A stretch of DNA of 64,000 bases from Porites lobata (taxonomy: Eukaryota > Cnidaria > Anthozoa > Scleractinia > Poritidae). Below are positions 46,616-57,915 of this stretch, piece by piece; positions within the stretch are counted from its first letter, which is position 1; every line of letters begins with the position of its first letter. The stretch covers positions 1,590,001-1,654,000 of the forward strand of contig CALNXK010000100.1 in NCBI GenBank assembly GCA_942486035.1. The letters are read 5' to 3'. The notes under the pieces were generated by a model. That model was not told the origin of the DNA. It did no database searches and saw only the letters and a program-made list of their open reading frames with translations. A program made the position numbers and the translations under genes.

Positions 46616-46917
46616 CGTTGCTAAAATTAACAAGCATAATGTTTTTGGCAACCAGCCCAAAACGATGTTCCTCTGTGGAATGTTAAAGGATGAGATTCTG
46701 TTCATTGTCCAGAAAACAATCTTGTGCCCCGATGTACACACAATTGAAAGAGGTGGAACACATGTTGCCAAGAAGACCTTCCCATACGACGTGGGAGAAT
46801 TTGTTGAATTTGACCAAGCAGACAAACTTTGCACACGATTATTAAACGTCGTAAAAGTTGTTTTTACAAAAAACAAGCATGGAAACATCCGGGTTATTAC
46901 AGCATATCCAACAATGT
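46616..46917 (+). CDS. VITAYPT-domain gene, copy B, core exon
   Basis: After the acceptor TTATTTTTCAG the exon reads VAKINKHNVFGNQPKTMFL, CGMLKDEILFIVQKT, GTHVAKKTFPYDVGEFVEFD, LLNVVKVVFTKNKHGN, VITAYPT: the paralogue of 24918-25221. One residue is missing relative to copy A. At the 3' end ACAAT-GTGTAAGC replaces copy A's ACAAAT-GTAAGT, so the nearest donors leave phase 1 (46917) or phase 2 (46915) instead of 0. Without splicing the frame ends CKHKISL at 46940. I found no ENEWANLP-like exon downstream, so copy B may end by read-through, use a different last exon, or be losing function. Confidence 0.75.
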
Positions 46918-46940
46918 GTAAGCATAAAATTTCCTTATGA

Positions 46941-48194
46941 GCATTTGACGCTGATTATGCAACTATTCACTTTTTCAGTCGAAAGATGTTAGTGAAGGGG
47001 GATGCATTTGTATAAATTTCTCGTTATTAGAATGATCTGTGGTATTCAAACTACCAGTTAATTCCTATAAAAGAAACTCACATGAAAGGGCAACTAATTA
47101 TCCTGTTCTCTTTTTCATACACGTTCTGCATGCATTTTCAATATGTAGTTCATAAAAACAAATGCAGTCAAGCCAAAAGAATATTGAATTCGTTAGTATG
47201 GTCCTACTACCTAACAACCAATTAGTATTTTCTTATATTGTAAATGGGAAAGCCACTTACTAGATAGTTGCTCTATTGAAGAAAAATATTGAAAGCAGTC
47301 AAAGTTGTGTTCTGACTCTGAGTTAAGGTAGTGCGACTAGGTCACGTTTTCTGCTCATATTTAGGGGATAGGTCAACAGACTTTAATCTTGTGGAGAGGA
47401 GTAGGTAATATTGTTTAATACTGCCACTTTTCCAAACTCTCTTACCTACTCCTTCAAATGTGCTTACTGACCAACCAATTAAAATTTTGAAATGTTTTTC
47501 ACCAGAACGGTTAAAAACCTACGAAAAAGTAATATTTTGAGTTCAGGATAAAGAGTCCACTCAACAGCCGAAACCTTTTGGCCCATTAAATAAAAAAATT
47601 TCTTTTAAACTTGCTATTGCTTGACGCTTCTGAAAAAAGTTGACGCACCATGAAATCCATTGAACAATGTTACGCTTGTTGCATTGTCTCGAAAGAACCT
47701 TGAAAAATGTCCAGATTGTGACCCTAAGGAGATGTATCATTCTCCTGATTGTCAGCATAAAATTTTCTCAGGGATAAAAGTTCGATGTCAAATTACCTTT
47801 ATCCGTATTTTAATAAATTTACCTTTAATTGTGTCAAATATGAAGTTATATGAAAGTGACAAACAACCAAGTCGAACATTAAGGTATGACAAACGTACAA
47901 TTAATATAGTAATACCTTCAATCCTGGACCTATGTTCGAGTACTCTGCTAAAGAAACATTACGTCCTTCTTTAAAATACAGACATAGAGTTCTTTTTAAA
48001 TCAGCTATATTAATTTTCTGTTTTTACTTTCCAGAAATAAACTTTACTCTTGCAAGGGATTTGATTGACTATGGTACTAAGATGAACTAAGATGAGCCAA
48101 GATGATCTTATTTACACGAATCTACATTAGGCTACCAGTAAAGTCAAACTATGCCAGATTTCTTCTTAATTAATACGTATTCCTTTTAAATATA
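46941..48194. other. No clear gene; one 104-codon frame
   Basis: A plus frame at 47660-47974 contains NLEKCPDCDPKEMYHSPDC, an unusual C/D/P-rich piece, but has no domain or splice support. The expected terminal exon of copy B was sought here and not found. Confidence 0.35.
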
Positions 48195-48700
48195 TTATTA
48201 TTCATTCAAAATATTTCTCCATTCTGATTAGCCAAAAGCACAGGCATAATTCACCATAACCAGTTACTGATGACCAAACTTGGAAAAATTTTGTGTTTAA
48301 CTGGGAAATGACGTCAAAAATGCAGCCTTCTCAGGTTAATGCACCGTTAACCAAGAAGACATGGGGACCAGGTTGAGTTGTTTTCGTTGTGAAAACAAAA
48401 ATGGCAGACACTTCACTCGTTTCAAGAGTAAGAACTACAGCTGGAACTAGGCGAAATAATGGCTAAAAACATAGCAAAAACAGCAAGAAGACAACTCGGA
48501 GGGCGATATCTGCTATTTGGAGAATATTTGCGGAGCTGCACAAACCTAAACGTACGCTATCGAAGATAAACTTAACGTCGATGCAGGTAAGCATGTTTTA
48601 GCTATGTTTTTAAACTAGGAATTATTTAGTTATTTCCTCGATCTGCTTAATTCTTCATACTACTCAGCCTCATTCATTGATTGCTAATTAATATATACAC
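48195..48700. mobile_element. TIR element H, copy 1 (pair at 53791)
   Basis: It starts ATTATTATTCATTCAAAATA and matches 53791-54320 over most of its length (CATAATTCACCATAACCAG, GTTAATGCACCGTTAACC, GAAGACAACTCG, TTTGGAGAATATTTGCGGAG). About 80 bp near 48640 are missing relative to the 54-kb copy, which removes one arm of that copy's hairpin and the right TIR. Confidence 0.75.
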
Positions 48701-49723
48701 TAAGATCAAGTTCAAAACCTAAGGTGGTATTTCACAGTTACATTACACTCAAAATCGGCAGTGACGCAAAGCCAAAGGAGTAAAAATATAGAAACTCATA
48801 CGGTAGTGGGGAAAAGTGCCCAATTCTTTTTCAAATGTTGTGCAATTAAAAGAAGAATAGAATTTTAAATGCTTTATCAAAAATACGCAACCGATTGAAT
48901 TGTACTTAGTTAAAATGATGAGTACGCTTAAACAGTTTACCATCTATTGTGCACGCGCGTTTAAAATTTTTCGCTATTTGTTCTGAGTTTACTTAAAACC
49001 TACAATAAACATCAAAAGTGTTGAGAAGGCTGCTACTTTTTACCTCTTTTTCCTTTTATTCTTTCCCTCCCCTGGCTCAATGTTGAGAAAAACTTCTTAA
49101 TAAATGTTTGTGCGCGTTTGTATTCGTACTTGTGACCGTGGATATTTTGCAAAAGGAAAGAAAACATCTTTTTGAAGATTTAAATGAACCACTATTAACT
49201 TTTACAACGTTCCAAAATACTTTTGTCTGGGACTTTTAAGCACTGGCCATCTTGAGATGTTTGATTTTGATACCGAAATCAGGGCTATTTTTTATTTTTA
49301 TCATTACCCTTAAAAGTTCACTCACACTTTACAAAGTGTCTGTATTTTTTGGCTGGGGAGAAAACACCTCCAGTGTCCCTAGGCCTGTTCAGTGAAAATA
49401 CTTTTTAAATGGGCGACATTTGCCTTACAGCCACAGACGCAAAATTATTCAAATTAGACTTGAATGAAACAATCTGAAATCTCAAGAACTTATGAGTGTC
49501 ATCTTAAAAGCTTTATTCCTCACTTCAAAAGACCACTTTCGAGTTTCGAAAACCTTCGTTTTCAAAATGAGGCACTTGACCTCATTTTGACAGAGAGGCC
49601 AGGGGGAACTCGGAAATGGTCCATCAATATTTTAAGAAATTCTCCTTGAGTTAAAATACTTGCAAAGATCCTTCTTTTTAAATGTTCATGGAAGATACCA
49701 TCAATCTTTTTCATCATCTATTT
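48701..49723. other. No supported gene
   Basis: Only short open frames. An inverted pair CTTCAAAAGACC...CATTTTGACAG style is not strong enough to call. Confidence 0.4.
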
Positions 49724-49897
49724 AACAAATAGATTCTATGTTCAGTAATAGATCACAGAAGACTTCAAAATGTGGTAAAAACATCAGTGACATACTCGCC
49801 TGCGGCTCGTGTGCCACTTCTTTGTTTTTACCACATTTTGACGTCTTCTGTGATCTATTATTGAACAGACGCATGGCAACGTGGAATCTATTTGTTT
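49724..49897. repeat. Long hairpin (foldback) element
   Basis: The inner arms 49740-49782 and 49824-49866 are reverse complements over 43 nt with two mismatches (GTTCAGTAATAGATCACAGA continuing to GTGGTAAAAAC). Outside them AACAAATAGATTC (49724-49736) pairs with GAATCTATTTGTT (49884-49896), leaving an asymmetric bulge. The loop is about 41 nt. Open frames of 60-80 codons on both strands are products of the palindrome. Confidence 0.85.
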
Positions 49898-50499
49898 TAT
49901 ACAATGATCAGAAAAGAAAAAAGACCGATGACGTACCTGCCTCGTACCGCTTGACTGTTCGAAGATCTGTGCTAGTTTAGGCATTTTTTAAGTCCCAAAC
50001 TCTATATTTCGTCTCTGCTTCTTCTTTTTTTCTTTATCTTACTTGTATACAGCTTCTTCGAAAAGTTTTTCAACGTCTTTTCTTGCTTAAAGCAGAATAA
50101 TGGGGAAAATATTTTGCAAAACAGCGAGTCTCTCGTAGACAGGACACACGATGGCAACTGTTGTGAAGATTTCTTGTAGTTTAGGCATTCTTAAGTTGTA
50201 AAGAGCTCTTTTTCTCTCCTTTTCTCCATTTTTCTTCTTTGTAAATACGTTAGCTATTGCTAAGTTTTTTTCGAGGCTTTCACTTGCTTTAATCCGAAAT
50301 AATCTCACAAACATTTTCAAAACCGGGCGCTATGTTGAACAAAACAAGGAAAACAAGTTTCCAGTGACGTCATCCATGTATCTGTACTCCAATAGATCAT
50401 GGATAACGACCAATCACAGCGCGTGTAGCATTCACATCATTGTATAATTGTGTTTCGGAGGCTTATTATTATCACAGTCACTTTTAAGTGATCGTAGTT
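49898..50499. other. No supported gene
   Basis: Short frames only. Two related blocks (TTTAGGCATTTTTTAAGTCC near 49977 and TTTAGGCATTCTTAAGTTG near 50180, each followed by CTCTTTTTCT-like tracts) suggest an old internal duplication. Confidence 0.4.
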
Positions 50500-50870
50500 A
50501 TCTGCTTCCCGTCCATTGAACGAATCGTTTCATAATATAAAGAGAATGGAACTTAATACCCTATGAAATTCGGAAGTCCAATACCATCTCCAGTTTTAAA
50601 AGATCACTTAAGACGTACTTGTTTACTAAATTCAGTAATAACGGATCATTGTTTTTATAGATTTGTATATATTGCGTTGGTTTTAATTTTTTCCCTTTTT
50701 TTATCATTATGAATATGGTTTAATCGTTGTTTAAGTTTTATTTTTTTTCCTTTTTTAGCCATTGTAAATATATTAGGATATGGTTGTAAATTTGTAAATA
50801 TTTTTCAATAATGTTGTTTACATGACTGTAAAGCGCCTTGAACATAGGATAAGAGCGCTATAGAAATAAA

Positions 50871-50912
<42 letters not shown>
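50500..50912 (+). mobile_element. L2-type LINE 3' fragment with coding C-terminus and (ATT)n tail
   Basis: The plus strand reads WNLIPYEIRKSNTISSFKR, SLKTYLFTKF and a stop, the conserved last residues of L2/CR1-like ORF2. A 3' UTR follows with GTAAAGCGCCTTGAACATAG, GAGCGCTATAGAAATAAAG and a tail of about 40 bp of (ATT)n. Truncated at the 5' side. Confidence 0.8.
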
Positions 50913-51997
50913 AAAAATATATCCGCTACAGTTATTTCTAACCACTTCAAAAATTCATTGATATTTCGGTTTCGATCAGTCGGCATATTGTCCAATTAAC
51001 TTCACGGCTTTCGCGGATTTGATTACGTGTAAGGACCTTTATTGTAAACAATAAGACTCAGCAAACTGGAACGCTGAACAGTAAATGATTTAAGGGCCAC
51101 TTTCCAGCTCAACTACGATAATAGACCATAATAACTACTATGACCAGAATCCTTCCGGAGTCTTGCTTTCTTTTGCAAATTTGAGCTTTTGTTATTTAAA
51201 ACTCGCTGGGATTTCCAAATTTAAACATGAAAGGAAAAGTAAAAAGTATTCTGGTCGTAGTAGTAAAAAGACGCGATCGTGCAGATGGCCTATTTGCGGC
51301 GAGTTTAGCATCGGTGCCATTAGTCTACAATCCCAGAAATTCCAACATATTCAGCAGTCTTGTTTTCGGTTTCCACCGTTATGTTTTCGAACTTGAAAAC
51401 ATAGTTTTAGAAGCGTGCAATGTATCATGGCTGCGGGTGACTCGTGAAAAGATAAATATCTACCGACTAAAGGAAAAAATGTTCATCCAAAACGAGCAAA
51501 AAACAGACCACTCGTCAAAACTTATCCTAAAATGAAATCAGTCCATTATAATCAAGGCACATGTTGTACGTACATCCCTACCGTTTAAAGAATTAATTAG
51601 CAATATGCTTCACAAACAATTAAGTTCACTTGTGACCACATTGCTATTCCGGTACAGATAAAATGCCCACTTTTAATTTATGCGACCTTGCAATCGCGTT
51701 CGAATTTTTAACCAGTGATATTGAATATACTGGTCTTGGCCGAAAGTGAAATCCCCTAGTATCTTGTTAAATGCCGCCTAAATCTATTTTTTTAAATTTT
51801 TTTTTGATTTTTTTGGATTTTAAAGAAGCTGGGAAAATAACCGATACAAATAGAACCAAAAGGCCGTTTACGGCTCTCTATTTTTCGTGTGTGCGTTTCT
51901 TAAAGTCAAGTTCACCGTTGTGTGATATTATTAGAATTGCTGGTTTTCAGTGTCACGCCAATCAAAATAGATCAAATTAAATAAAAATCAAAACCTT
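50913..51997. other. No supported gene
   Basis: A 102-codon plus frame at 51227-51535 (KGKVKSILVVVVKRRDR...) lacks domain or splice support. Nothing else seen. Confidence 0.4.
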
Positions 51998-52689
51998 TTA
52001 ACCCTCGGACGTACAAGGAAGGGTGGGGGATGCCACCCTCCAACCTCGTCCCGAGGGCGCGTTTCCTAGCTACCACTTCCAAAGCCGGGGAAAAGCGCCC
52101 TGGGTCGACGAGGTTGGCCACCCACAATAAGGTTTTTCTGAGTTTTTTCCTAGAGGATAAAACATCAGTACCTGACGTTTTCAGTAAATGTTCATTCATC
52201 CCTCGCGCACATTGTGAGACAAGTTTAGTGACGGTCAGTTGCTATGGTTACGAGTAATGACGTCATAAGTGGCAGGTGGTCAAACCAATTTTGGGAGAAA
52301 ATACATGTTTTTTTAACTTCTTTCAGCAATAAAAGTAAATCTTTGATCCTGTGGCTAAAATCATGCAAAGTGCTTATTTATATGTTATTTTTCATGTAAA
52401 GCACAAAAAATACCATTTCTTGAAGTTTGAACCTGATTTCTAATTCTTGGTAAAATCCAAGATGGCGGCCAAGATGGCAACCATTGTTGGTGACGTCACA
52501 GGCCTATAGCAGCGCCACCACCCCTAAGATATACCTCATCTTGTTAAGAAGATCAAAAGCTTTCCGCTAAAGGTAAAATCGTTTCAAAATACTGCAACAT
52601 ATCAAAAACTCCGAGGAGGGGTTCCATCTTCCCCCCACCTCTTGTACCATGGTGTGGGGTATGAATTTGCCTGTACTCCCGAGGGTTAA
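51998..52689. mobile_element. TTAA-flanked piggyBac-like MITE, copy 2
   Basis: The ends are TTAACCCTCGGACGTACAAG and, reverse-complemented, TTAACCCTCGGGAGTACAGG. The interior matches 41108-41711 in inverted orientation. Also contains CCAAGATGGCGGCCAAGATG and ATGACGTCATAA. Minus-strand frames of 61-133 codons overlapping the right end are not genes. Confidence 0.75.
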
Positions 52690-53755
52690 CAAATAAAGTC
52701 CAAAATCTGGGAAATGAAAGGAGGTAAATATACAAGGACCCTCGCCAAGATTGCCAGAAGAGATATCTGAAGAAATGTTTTACCCAAATATATAGAGATT
52801 TGTATGGAGACGCCATGCTGGTGCCCACCTGGATGGGCACCAACATGGCGGACGGAAACCAACAGAAACATATGCTACCCAGTTGGTCTTGTTTAGATAG
52901 GAGAATTCCTCGAAATACGTCACTTTTTAACCTACATGACAGCACTCTCGGCATCTTGAAAATGCTGCGTTGGAAATTTAGTTTTTAGCTGCTCTAACAC
53001 ATCATAAAGAAGTAAAATCTCAGTAGGATCAATAGTTTTGTAGTTTGAATTTTAGTGACGTCATGTGAAAAAGCAATAAATAAAGAAGTGCAAACTTTAC
53101 TAAAAAACAAAAAGTGGTGTTAATTTATTGATGGACAGTCAAGTCATGTCAAGTTAATTTTTCATTTAAACTCACTCAAAATATTAATTAATACAAATCA
53201 GTGCTTTTAAATATAATAACAATAGAAAAAAGATTGTGGGGGAAAAAAAAAATTTCAATTTTAGGTTCATTGTGCAGAGTTTGAGACACCTAAATAGTTC
53301 GTAGCTTAGAACTAATCGAGTAGGTGACCCAAAACAAGAATACGAGTGGAAGGGATATCGACAAAACAGTTATTTTAGGTAAAATGCATTACTTCATTAA
53401 TTAAATAGTAGTTAAAGAAAATATAATCATAAAACTTTAGGAATTAATAACAGTCTATAGCCATCAATCATAGAAGGGAAAACGGCTTGATTTTCTTAAC
53501 ATCCGATCGATAGATCTAGATAACGAATTCCAAAAGTTGGTACTATATATTTTAACAGAGAGAACGTAACGAAGCCGTATTGAGTGGTATGAACCGATTT
53601 AACAAACAGATTATCATTCTGTGATTGACGTGTATAATAGGAATGAATGGAAGATACTGGTTTAAAATGATCAACAAAACAAGAAGGGCTTAAGACTGAA
53701 ACTTTGGTAACAAGAACCAACGAAGGCGCTTCTACTTGGCACCCTAATACTAGGT
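52690..53755. other. No supported gene
   Basis: A small inverted pair surrounds 52815-52850 (CATGCTGGTGCCCACC / GGGCACCAACATGG). No exon or domain otherwise. Confidence 0.4.
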
Positions 53756-54465
53756 GATGTCACAGCTCGATTGTCGCTATAATAGTTATCATTATTATTC
53801 ATTCAAAATATTTCCCCGATTCTGATTGGCTAAAAGCACACGCATAATTCACCATAACCAGCTACTGATGAACAAATTTGGAAGAATTTTGACATCAAGA
53901 ATGCATCTTTCTTGCGGGTTAATGCACCGTTAACCGAGAAGACCTGGGGACGAGGTTGAGTTGTTTTGGTTGTGAAAACAAAAATGGCGGACATTTCACT
54001 TGTTTCAAGGGGGTAACAACTAGGCGAGATAATAGTTAAACACATGGCAAGAACAGCAAGAAGACAACTCGAAGAGCTGCTATTTGGAGAATATTTGCGG
54101 AGCTGAACAACCCTAAACGTGCACTATCGAAGATGAACTTAACATCGATGAATCGATGGCGGTAAGCATGTTTTAGCCATGTTTTTAAACTAGGAATTAT
54201 TTTGAATGAATAATAAAACAATTATTGAATTCGTATCATATGAAGAATTATGGAGATCTTGGAGGGTGTTATCCGCCTCGATCTCCATAATTCTTCATAA
54301 GATACTCAGCCTCATTCATTAATTGTTAAATATTAAAAGAATGAAGGTCAATTAGCATTTTTTGCCTCATGAATAATCTCCACCATGGTAAAATAAAAGA
54401 TAATCTTCAGCATTGCACGTTGGCAGACAAAGATTATTATTATAGCGATAATTGAGCTGTGACGT
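53756..54465. mobile_element. Nested TIR element: outer arms around element H copy 2
   Basis: The outer arms TCACAGCTCGATTGTCGCTA (from 53760) and, reverse-complemented, TCACAGCTCAATTATCGCTA (to about 54461) continue into TAATA-rich sequence. Inside, 53791-54216 has its own inverted ends (ATTATTATTCATTCAAAATA and its mirror). At 54239-54258/54280-54299 a perfect 20-bp stem, TATGAAGAATTATGGAGATC, has a 21-nt loop. Non-coding. Confidence 0.78.
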
Positions 54466-55454
54466 GGAGCTGTGCCAGATTTTTCGTCTCATCCGAAACT
54501 GTCGAGCTACCCAGATGGGTTCTACTAAATGTTTAAGGAAATAGAGTAGCTGTTACTGTAAAAGTTAGAAAACCGTGAACACCTAAATAATTTCAGGAAT
54601 GCTGGCCAGTCACAATAAAGTTCAGGTACGCAAGCAAAACTCAAAACCACAAACTTATTACCGTTGCAGCTGTTTGCGGTTTAGTTATTATCTCGCGCGT
54701 TATTGGCTGATTTCTCGCAACACAATAACATTCCATAAACATTTCTGGTATTCACGGTTTTGTGCGTTTCACAGTAATCATTAGAAGATTCTAGGGAAAG
54801 CTTTGTTTTTATAGCGAAATTTTCATATCATTCTTCCAGCCAGACTCGCAATATCTTGGTAATAAAATGTGAAAAATGAAAAGGTTATCAAGAATGTTTT
54901 ACCCTTCTTGAGCTTAAGAAAACAGAGCTGAAATACGTTGGGTGCCCCTGCTTTTGAATCTGCAAATTTCAAACTTAAAGTCTTTAATTAATACCTGTGA
55001 AGGAAAACAAGCGAGCAAAGAAACCGTGAGAACGGATGTAACTAGAACAGCGGGCAGGGAACAGAAAACAAGCACGGGAAACTGGAAAATGGGAATAAAA
55101 CTTAACTAAACCCTAGTCCTATTAGTAATTTTTTCCCGGGCTTTTTCCCCGTTTACCCTTTTTACATACATACAATAGACTAGACTTGCTACAAGTCGAC
55201 CACTCATAAGTTCTTAAAAGTGAGCGAAGCGAGCTTCAATGCATGAGGTCGCCCAACGACCGAGCGAGGGACGAAGCCTCGAGGTTTAAAATGGAATAAC
55301 CAACCAGGAAAAAAGGACTTTTAGAAAGTTTAAGAGACTGACCGTGTGCTCTAGATAATATGAAATTCTCCTGTCATTGGCGAGATTATCTAAAATATAT
55401 TTTGAAGGGTCACTATGAAACAAATGTGTCTCATTAGCACATTCTCTCTTAAGT
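54466..55454. other. No supported gene
   Basis: Only short frames. GAGCGAAGCGAGCTTCAATG near 55220-55240 is a common style of dispersed repeat but has no partner in the window. Confidence 0.4.
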
Positions 55455-55570
55455 ATACCTACCTTCGCATGAACCTCTGAACTGGCGAAAAAATTCGGCG
55501 AGGACTACCGAAAAGAGAGCTGGTAAAAAAGCACCAACAAACTTGCCAATAACTAGCGGAAAGAGTTTCC
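55455..55570. repeat. Dispersed repeat E, copy 3 (partial)
   Basis: It contains TACCTACCTTCGCATG, CTCTGAACTGGCG, GGACTACCGAAAAGAG and CTAGCGGAAAGAG, matching 44625-44745. The minus strand reads FPLVIGKFVGAFLPALFSVV and LAEFFRQF up to a GTAGGT donor-like site. Confidence 0.55.
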
Positions 55571-55669
55571 AGGGAACAGGCAAATGTTAGTTGTTTGCAA
55601 ACTTTTACCTTTTTTTAGAAACTATGCAACCACTTGAATTATTATTATAATTGGCTCGTAGGGACAAAG

Positions 55670-55862
55670 CCTTGCCATAATCCAAGACACTTCCGAGAAC
55701 TCAAAATCACTTTCCAGAATCCAAAACACTTTCCAGAATCCAAAACACTTCCCAGAATCCAAGAACACATGGTTCTGGGAAGTGTTTTCGATTCTGGGAT
55801 TCTGGCACATATTTTTGGATTCTGGGAAGTACTTTGGATTCTGGAAAGTTTTTTCACGATGG
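55670..55862. repeat. Inverted array of CAGAATCCAAAACACTTCC units
   Basis: Four direct units on the left (ACTTTCCAGAATCCAAAACA and variants) face three to four reverse-complement units on the right (GGAAGTGTTTTCGATTCTGG, TGGATTCTGGGAAGTACTTT). The centre lies near 55770 (ACACATGGTTCTGGG). The block can fold as a long imperfect hairpin, and overlapping open frames on both strands are its by-products. Confidence 0.8.
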
Positions 55863-57083
55863 GCCCAAAAGCCATTCCTCAAATGTCTTATTAAGGCTAA
55901 ATTTACGTATCTTTTACATTTCTTTTCATTTCTTGACAAAGCTTGCCAGATAGACTACGATTGTTGACCAAGTGATATTACGTTTTTGTTTGACGCGAAA
56001 TACCAATGGGTTAAATGCAGTTTTTAATTTCAAAGTTAAACTTGTATCATCTGAAAGAGCTTTAGGAGAGAAGTAAAACAGCGAAAACCTTTTCTGCCTA
56101 CGACACGTAAAACACGAGTTATGGGACTTCAAAGAAATTTGAGTACACTCCCGGAACCATTGATACTTTTCCTCAAAAAACGATCCGTATGATATAGTTT
56201 TTCACAGTTTTTTACAAAATAAGCTGATTTTCCGGTAACACAAACTTTTTATAGTTGGCCAAAATCGTATCATTGTAGATTTTCGTTTTTTGACTCAAAA
56301 ACACTAATTTAAGCAAAAAAAAAAAATGATCACGTGACATTTTATGACGTCACAAAACTGTTTTCCAGGTTTTTGCGCAGTTGGGAAAATCTTTTTTCAA
56401 ACGTCTCTTTTCCCTTTAGATTTCGACAGTAAAGATGTGTTATGTGTAACTTAAATAGCCAGAGCGACTTGACATTAAAACTCTTAAATTTAGACTTATT
56501 TTACAAGGGGGGACCCCGTTTTTGTGCTACGAACTTATCCAAATTTAAAATGTCATCTCTCAGCTCATATTTGAGATATTGGAGAGATTTTTTCAGTTTT
56601 CAACTTCCCTTAAATATTTCTATCAAAAACGGTATAAAAATTTGGAGTTGAAGGATGTCAGCAAATGTGACGAGAAAATTAAATTTGTCCTTACGAACCA
56701 CAGTAGTTCATGCAGTTTCGACACCAAAACTTATGTTTACTTGAGGCCATAAGGGGAATAATACAAAATCATGCAGTTGATTATGGTAAAGTAGAACTTT
56801 GGCTTGCTGACATGCGACTATGTTGGCTATTTTCTCGACTCAAATTAAGTTTACGTTTAATGAAAATGACAACAATATGCTGTTTTTGTGCCCGAATTCT
56901 GATGTAAGTTATATATGCCAGCAATAACATTTGATTAGATCGGTCATTATCGTTTAGTCCTGACTACTCACGTATACTGAAGTATACTGAGTTGATTTCA
57001 GAAACGCGTGACCGAACAGATACAAATTTTATACCGCTGCTTAGAATGCATTTTAGAGATCTAACGGTACTGTGAATAGCCTA
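55863..57083. other. No supported gene
   Basis: AT-rich. GATCACGTGACATTTTATGA and TGACGTCACAAAACTG lie near 56325-56360. Short frames without signatures. Confidence 0.4.
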
Positions 57084-57285
57084 ATATATAGATTTAGCCA
57101 GGGCTAAAAGTGACGCTCTCGTGAACAAGGTACTTATTAACAAAAACTGATGAAATCGTGTAATGCTTAACGACGACGGCAATGAGAACGACAACAAAAT
57201 CAACAGATCTAATTAGCAAAAAACAAATTTGCACCTGTAGCGCACATTTTTGAACATTTCCTTGCCGTTGTTTTGCACGACTGAC
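57084..57285 (+). mobile_element. Partial MITE (same family as 35020)
   Basis: ATAGATTTAGCCAGGGCTAA, GTGACGCTCTCG, AAATCGTGTAATGCTTAACG, TCTAATTAGCAAAAAAC and CCTTGCCGTTGTTTTGCACG match 35020-35220. It stops where the GC-rich element at 57290 begins. Confidence 0.65.
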
Positions 57286-57289
57286 ACAT

Positions 57290-57915
57290 CAGTCAATTCC
57301 AGTTGTGCCTAGCATCCTCCCCCCTCCCCCCTGGCTACTGCGGGGCTGTTGCCCACCTTGTCAGTCCCGGGGGTGGGACATTGCAAATTTTGCGCTGCCC
57401 GGAGGCCGGGCATTTGCAAACAGAGCTTTTGACAAGCTCGTGGTTTCCTATCAGAATATAACTACACAGAAGATTTTATTGGAAATACAAGCAGATTGGC
57501 TCATCTGTCAATGACGGAAAATTGCAAAGGCATGTTCTCGATTTTATGCATTCAACTCTTCATTGCTCATCAAGCCAGAATTACATGGCAAAATAGGGAG
57601 CTATACACGTGAATCAACGTTTCTTTGGTTATGGCATCAATTCTGTTGATATTATTTGAAGAACATCCTCTCGTATTTATAAAACTATTCGAAACAGATA
57701 ACGTTACAGCGCACTTTTGTCTATTAAAACCATAAACTAATTGGAATAGCGCTACTACAAAGGAAGACGTTAATCGAAACAAAAAATCGCACATTAAAAT
57801 GTTTAAAAAGGCACTACTCGACTGTACGAATAATAAAAAATGTTGCAGTGTTGACGGAGGACGGGGTCTCGATTTGCCCTCTTAGCTTTTTTCATCCCCA
57901 CCCCAGATACATTAG
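57290..57915. mobile_element. Degraded second copy of the 40.7-kb TIR element, empty for the nested MITE
   Basis: It starts ATCAGTCAATTCCAGTTGTG, then GGCTACTGCGGGGC, GAGCTTTTGACA, TCAGAATATAACTACACA and GTGAATCAACGTTT, and later ACTACAAAGGAAGACGTTA, CGCACATTAAAATGTTTAAA and AATGTTGCAGTGTTGACGG, as in 40718-41870. AACCATAAACTAATTGGAAT here is continuous where the 41-kb copy holds the TTAA-flanked insertion. The right TIR is lost. Confidence 0.7.

Noticed and set aside
47660..47974. 104-codon frame with NLEKCPDCDPKEMYHSPDC
   Set aside because: No domain, no splice context, AT-rich second half; considered as a last exon for VITAYPT copy B but it does not resemble the copy A end.
49722..49984. 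Opposing 60-80 codon frames
   Set aside because: Mirror products of the hairpin at 49724-49897.
52553..52954. 133-codon minus-strand frame
   Set aside because: Much of it lies in the right end of the TTAA-flanked MITE and the rest has no recognised signature.
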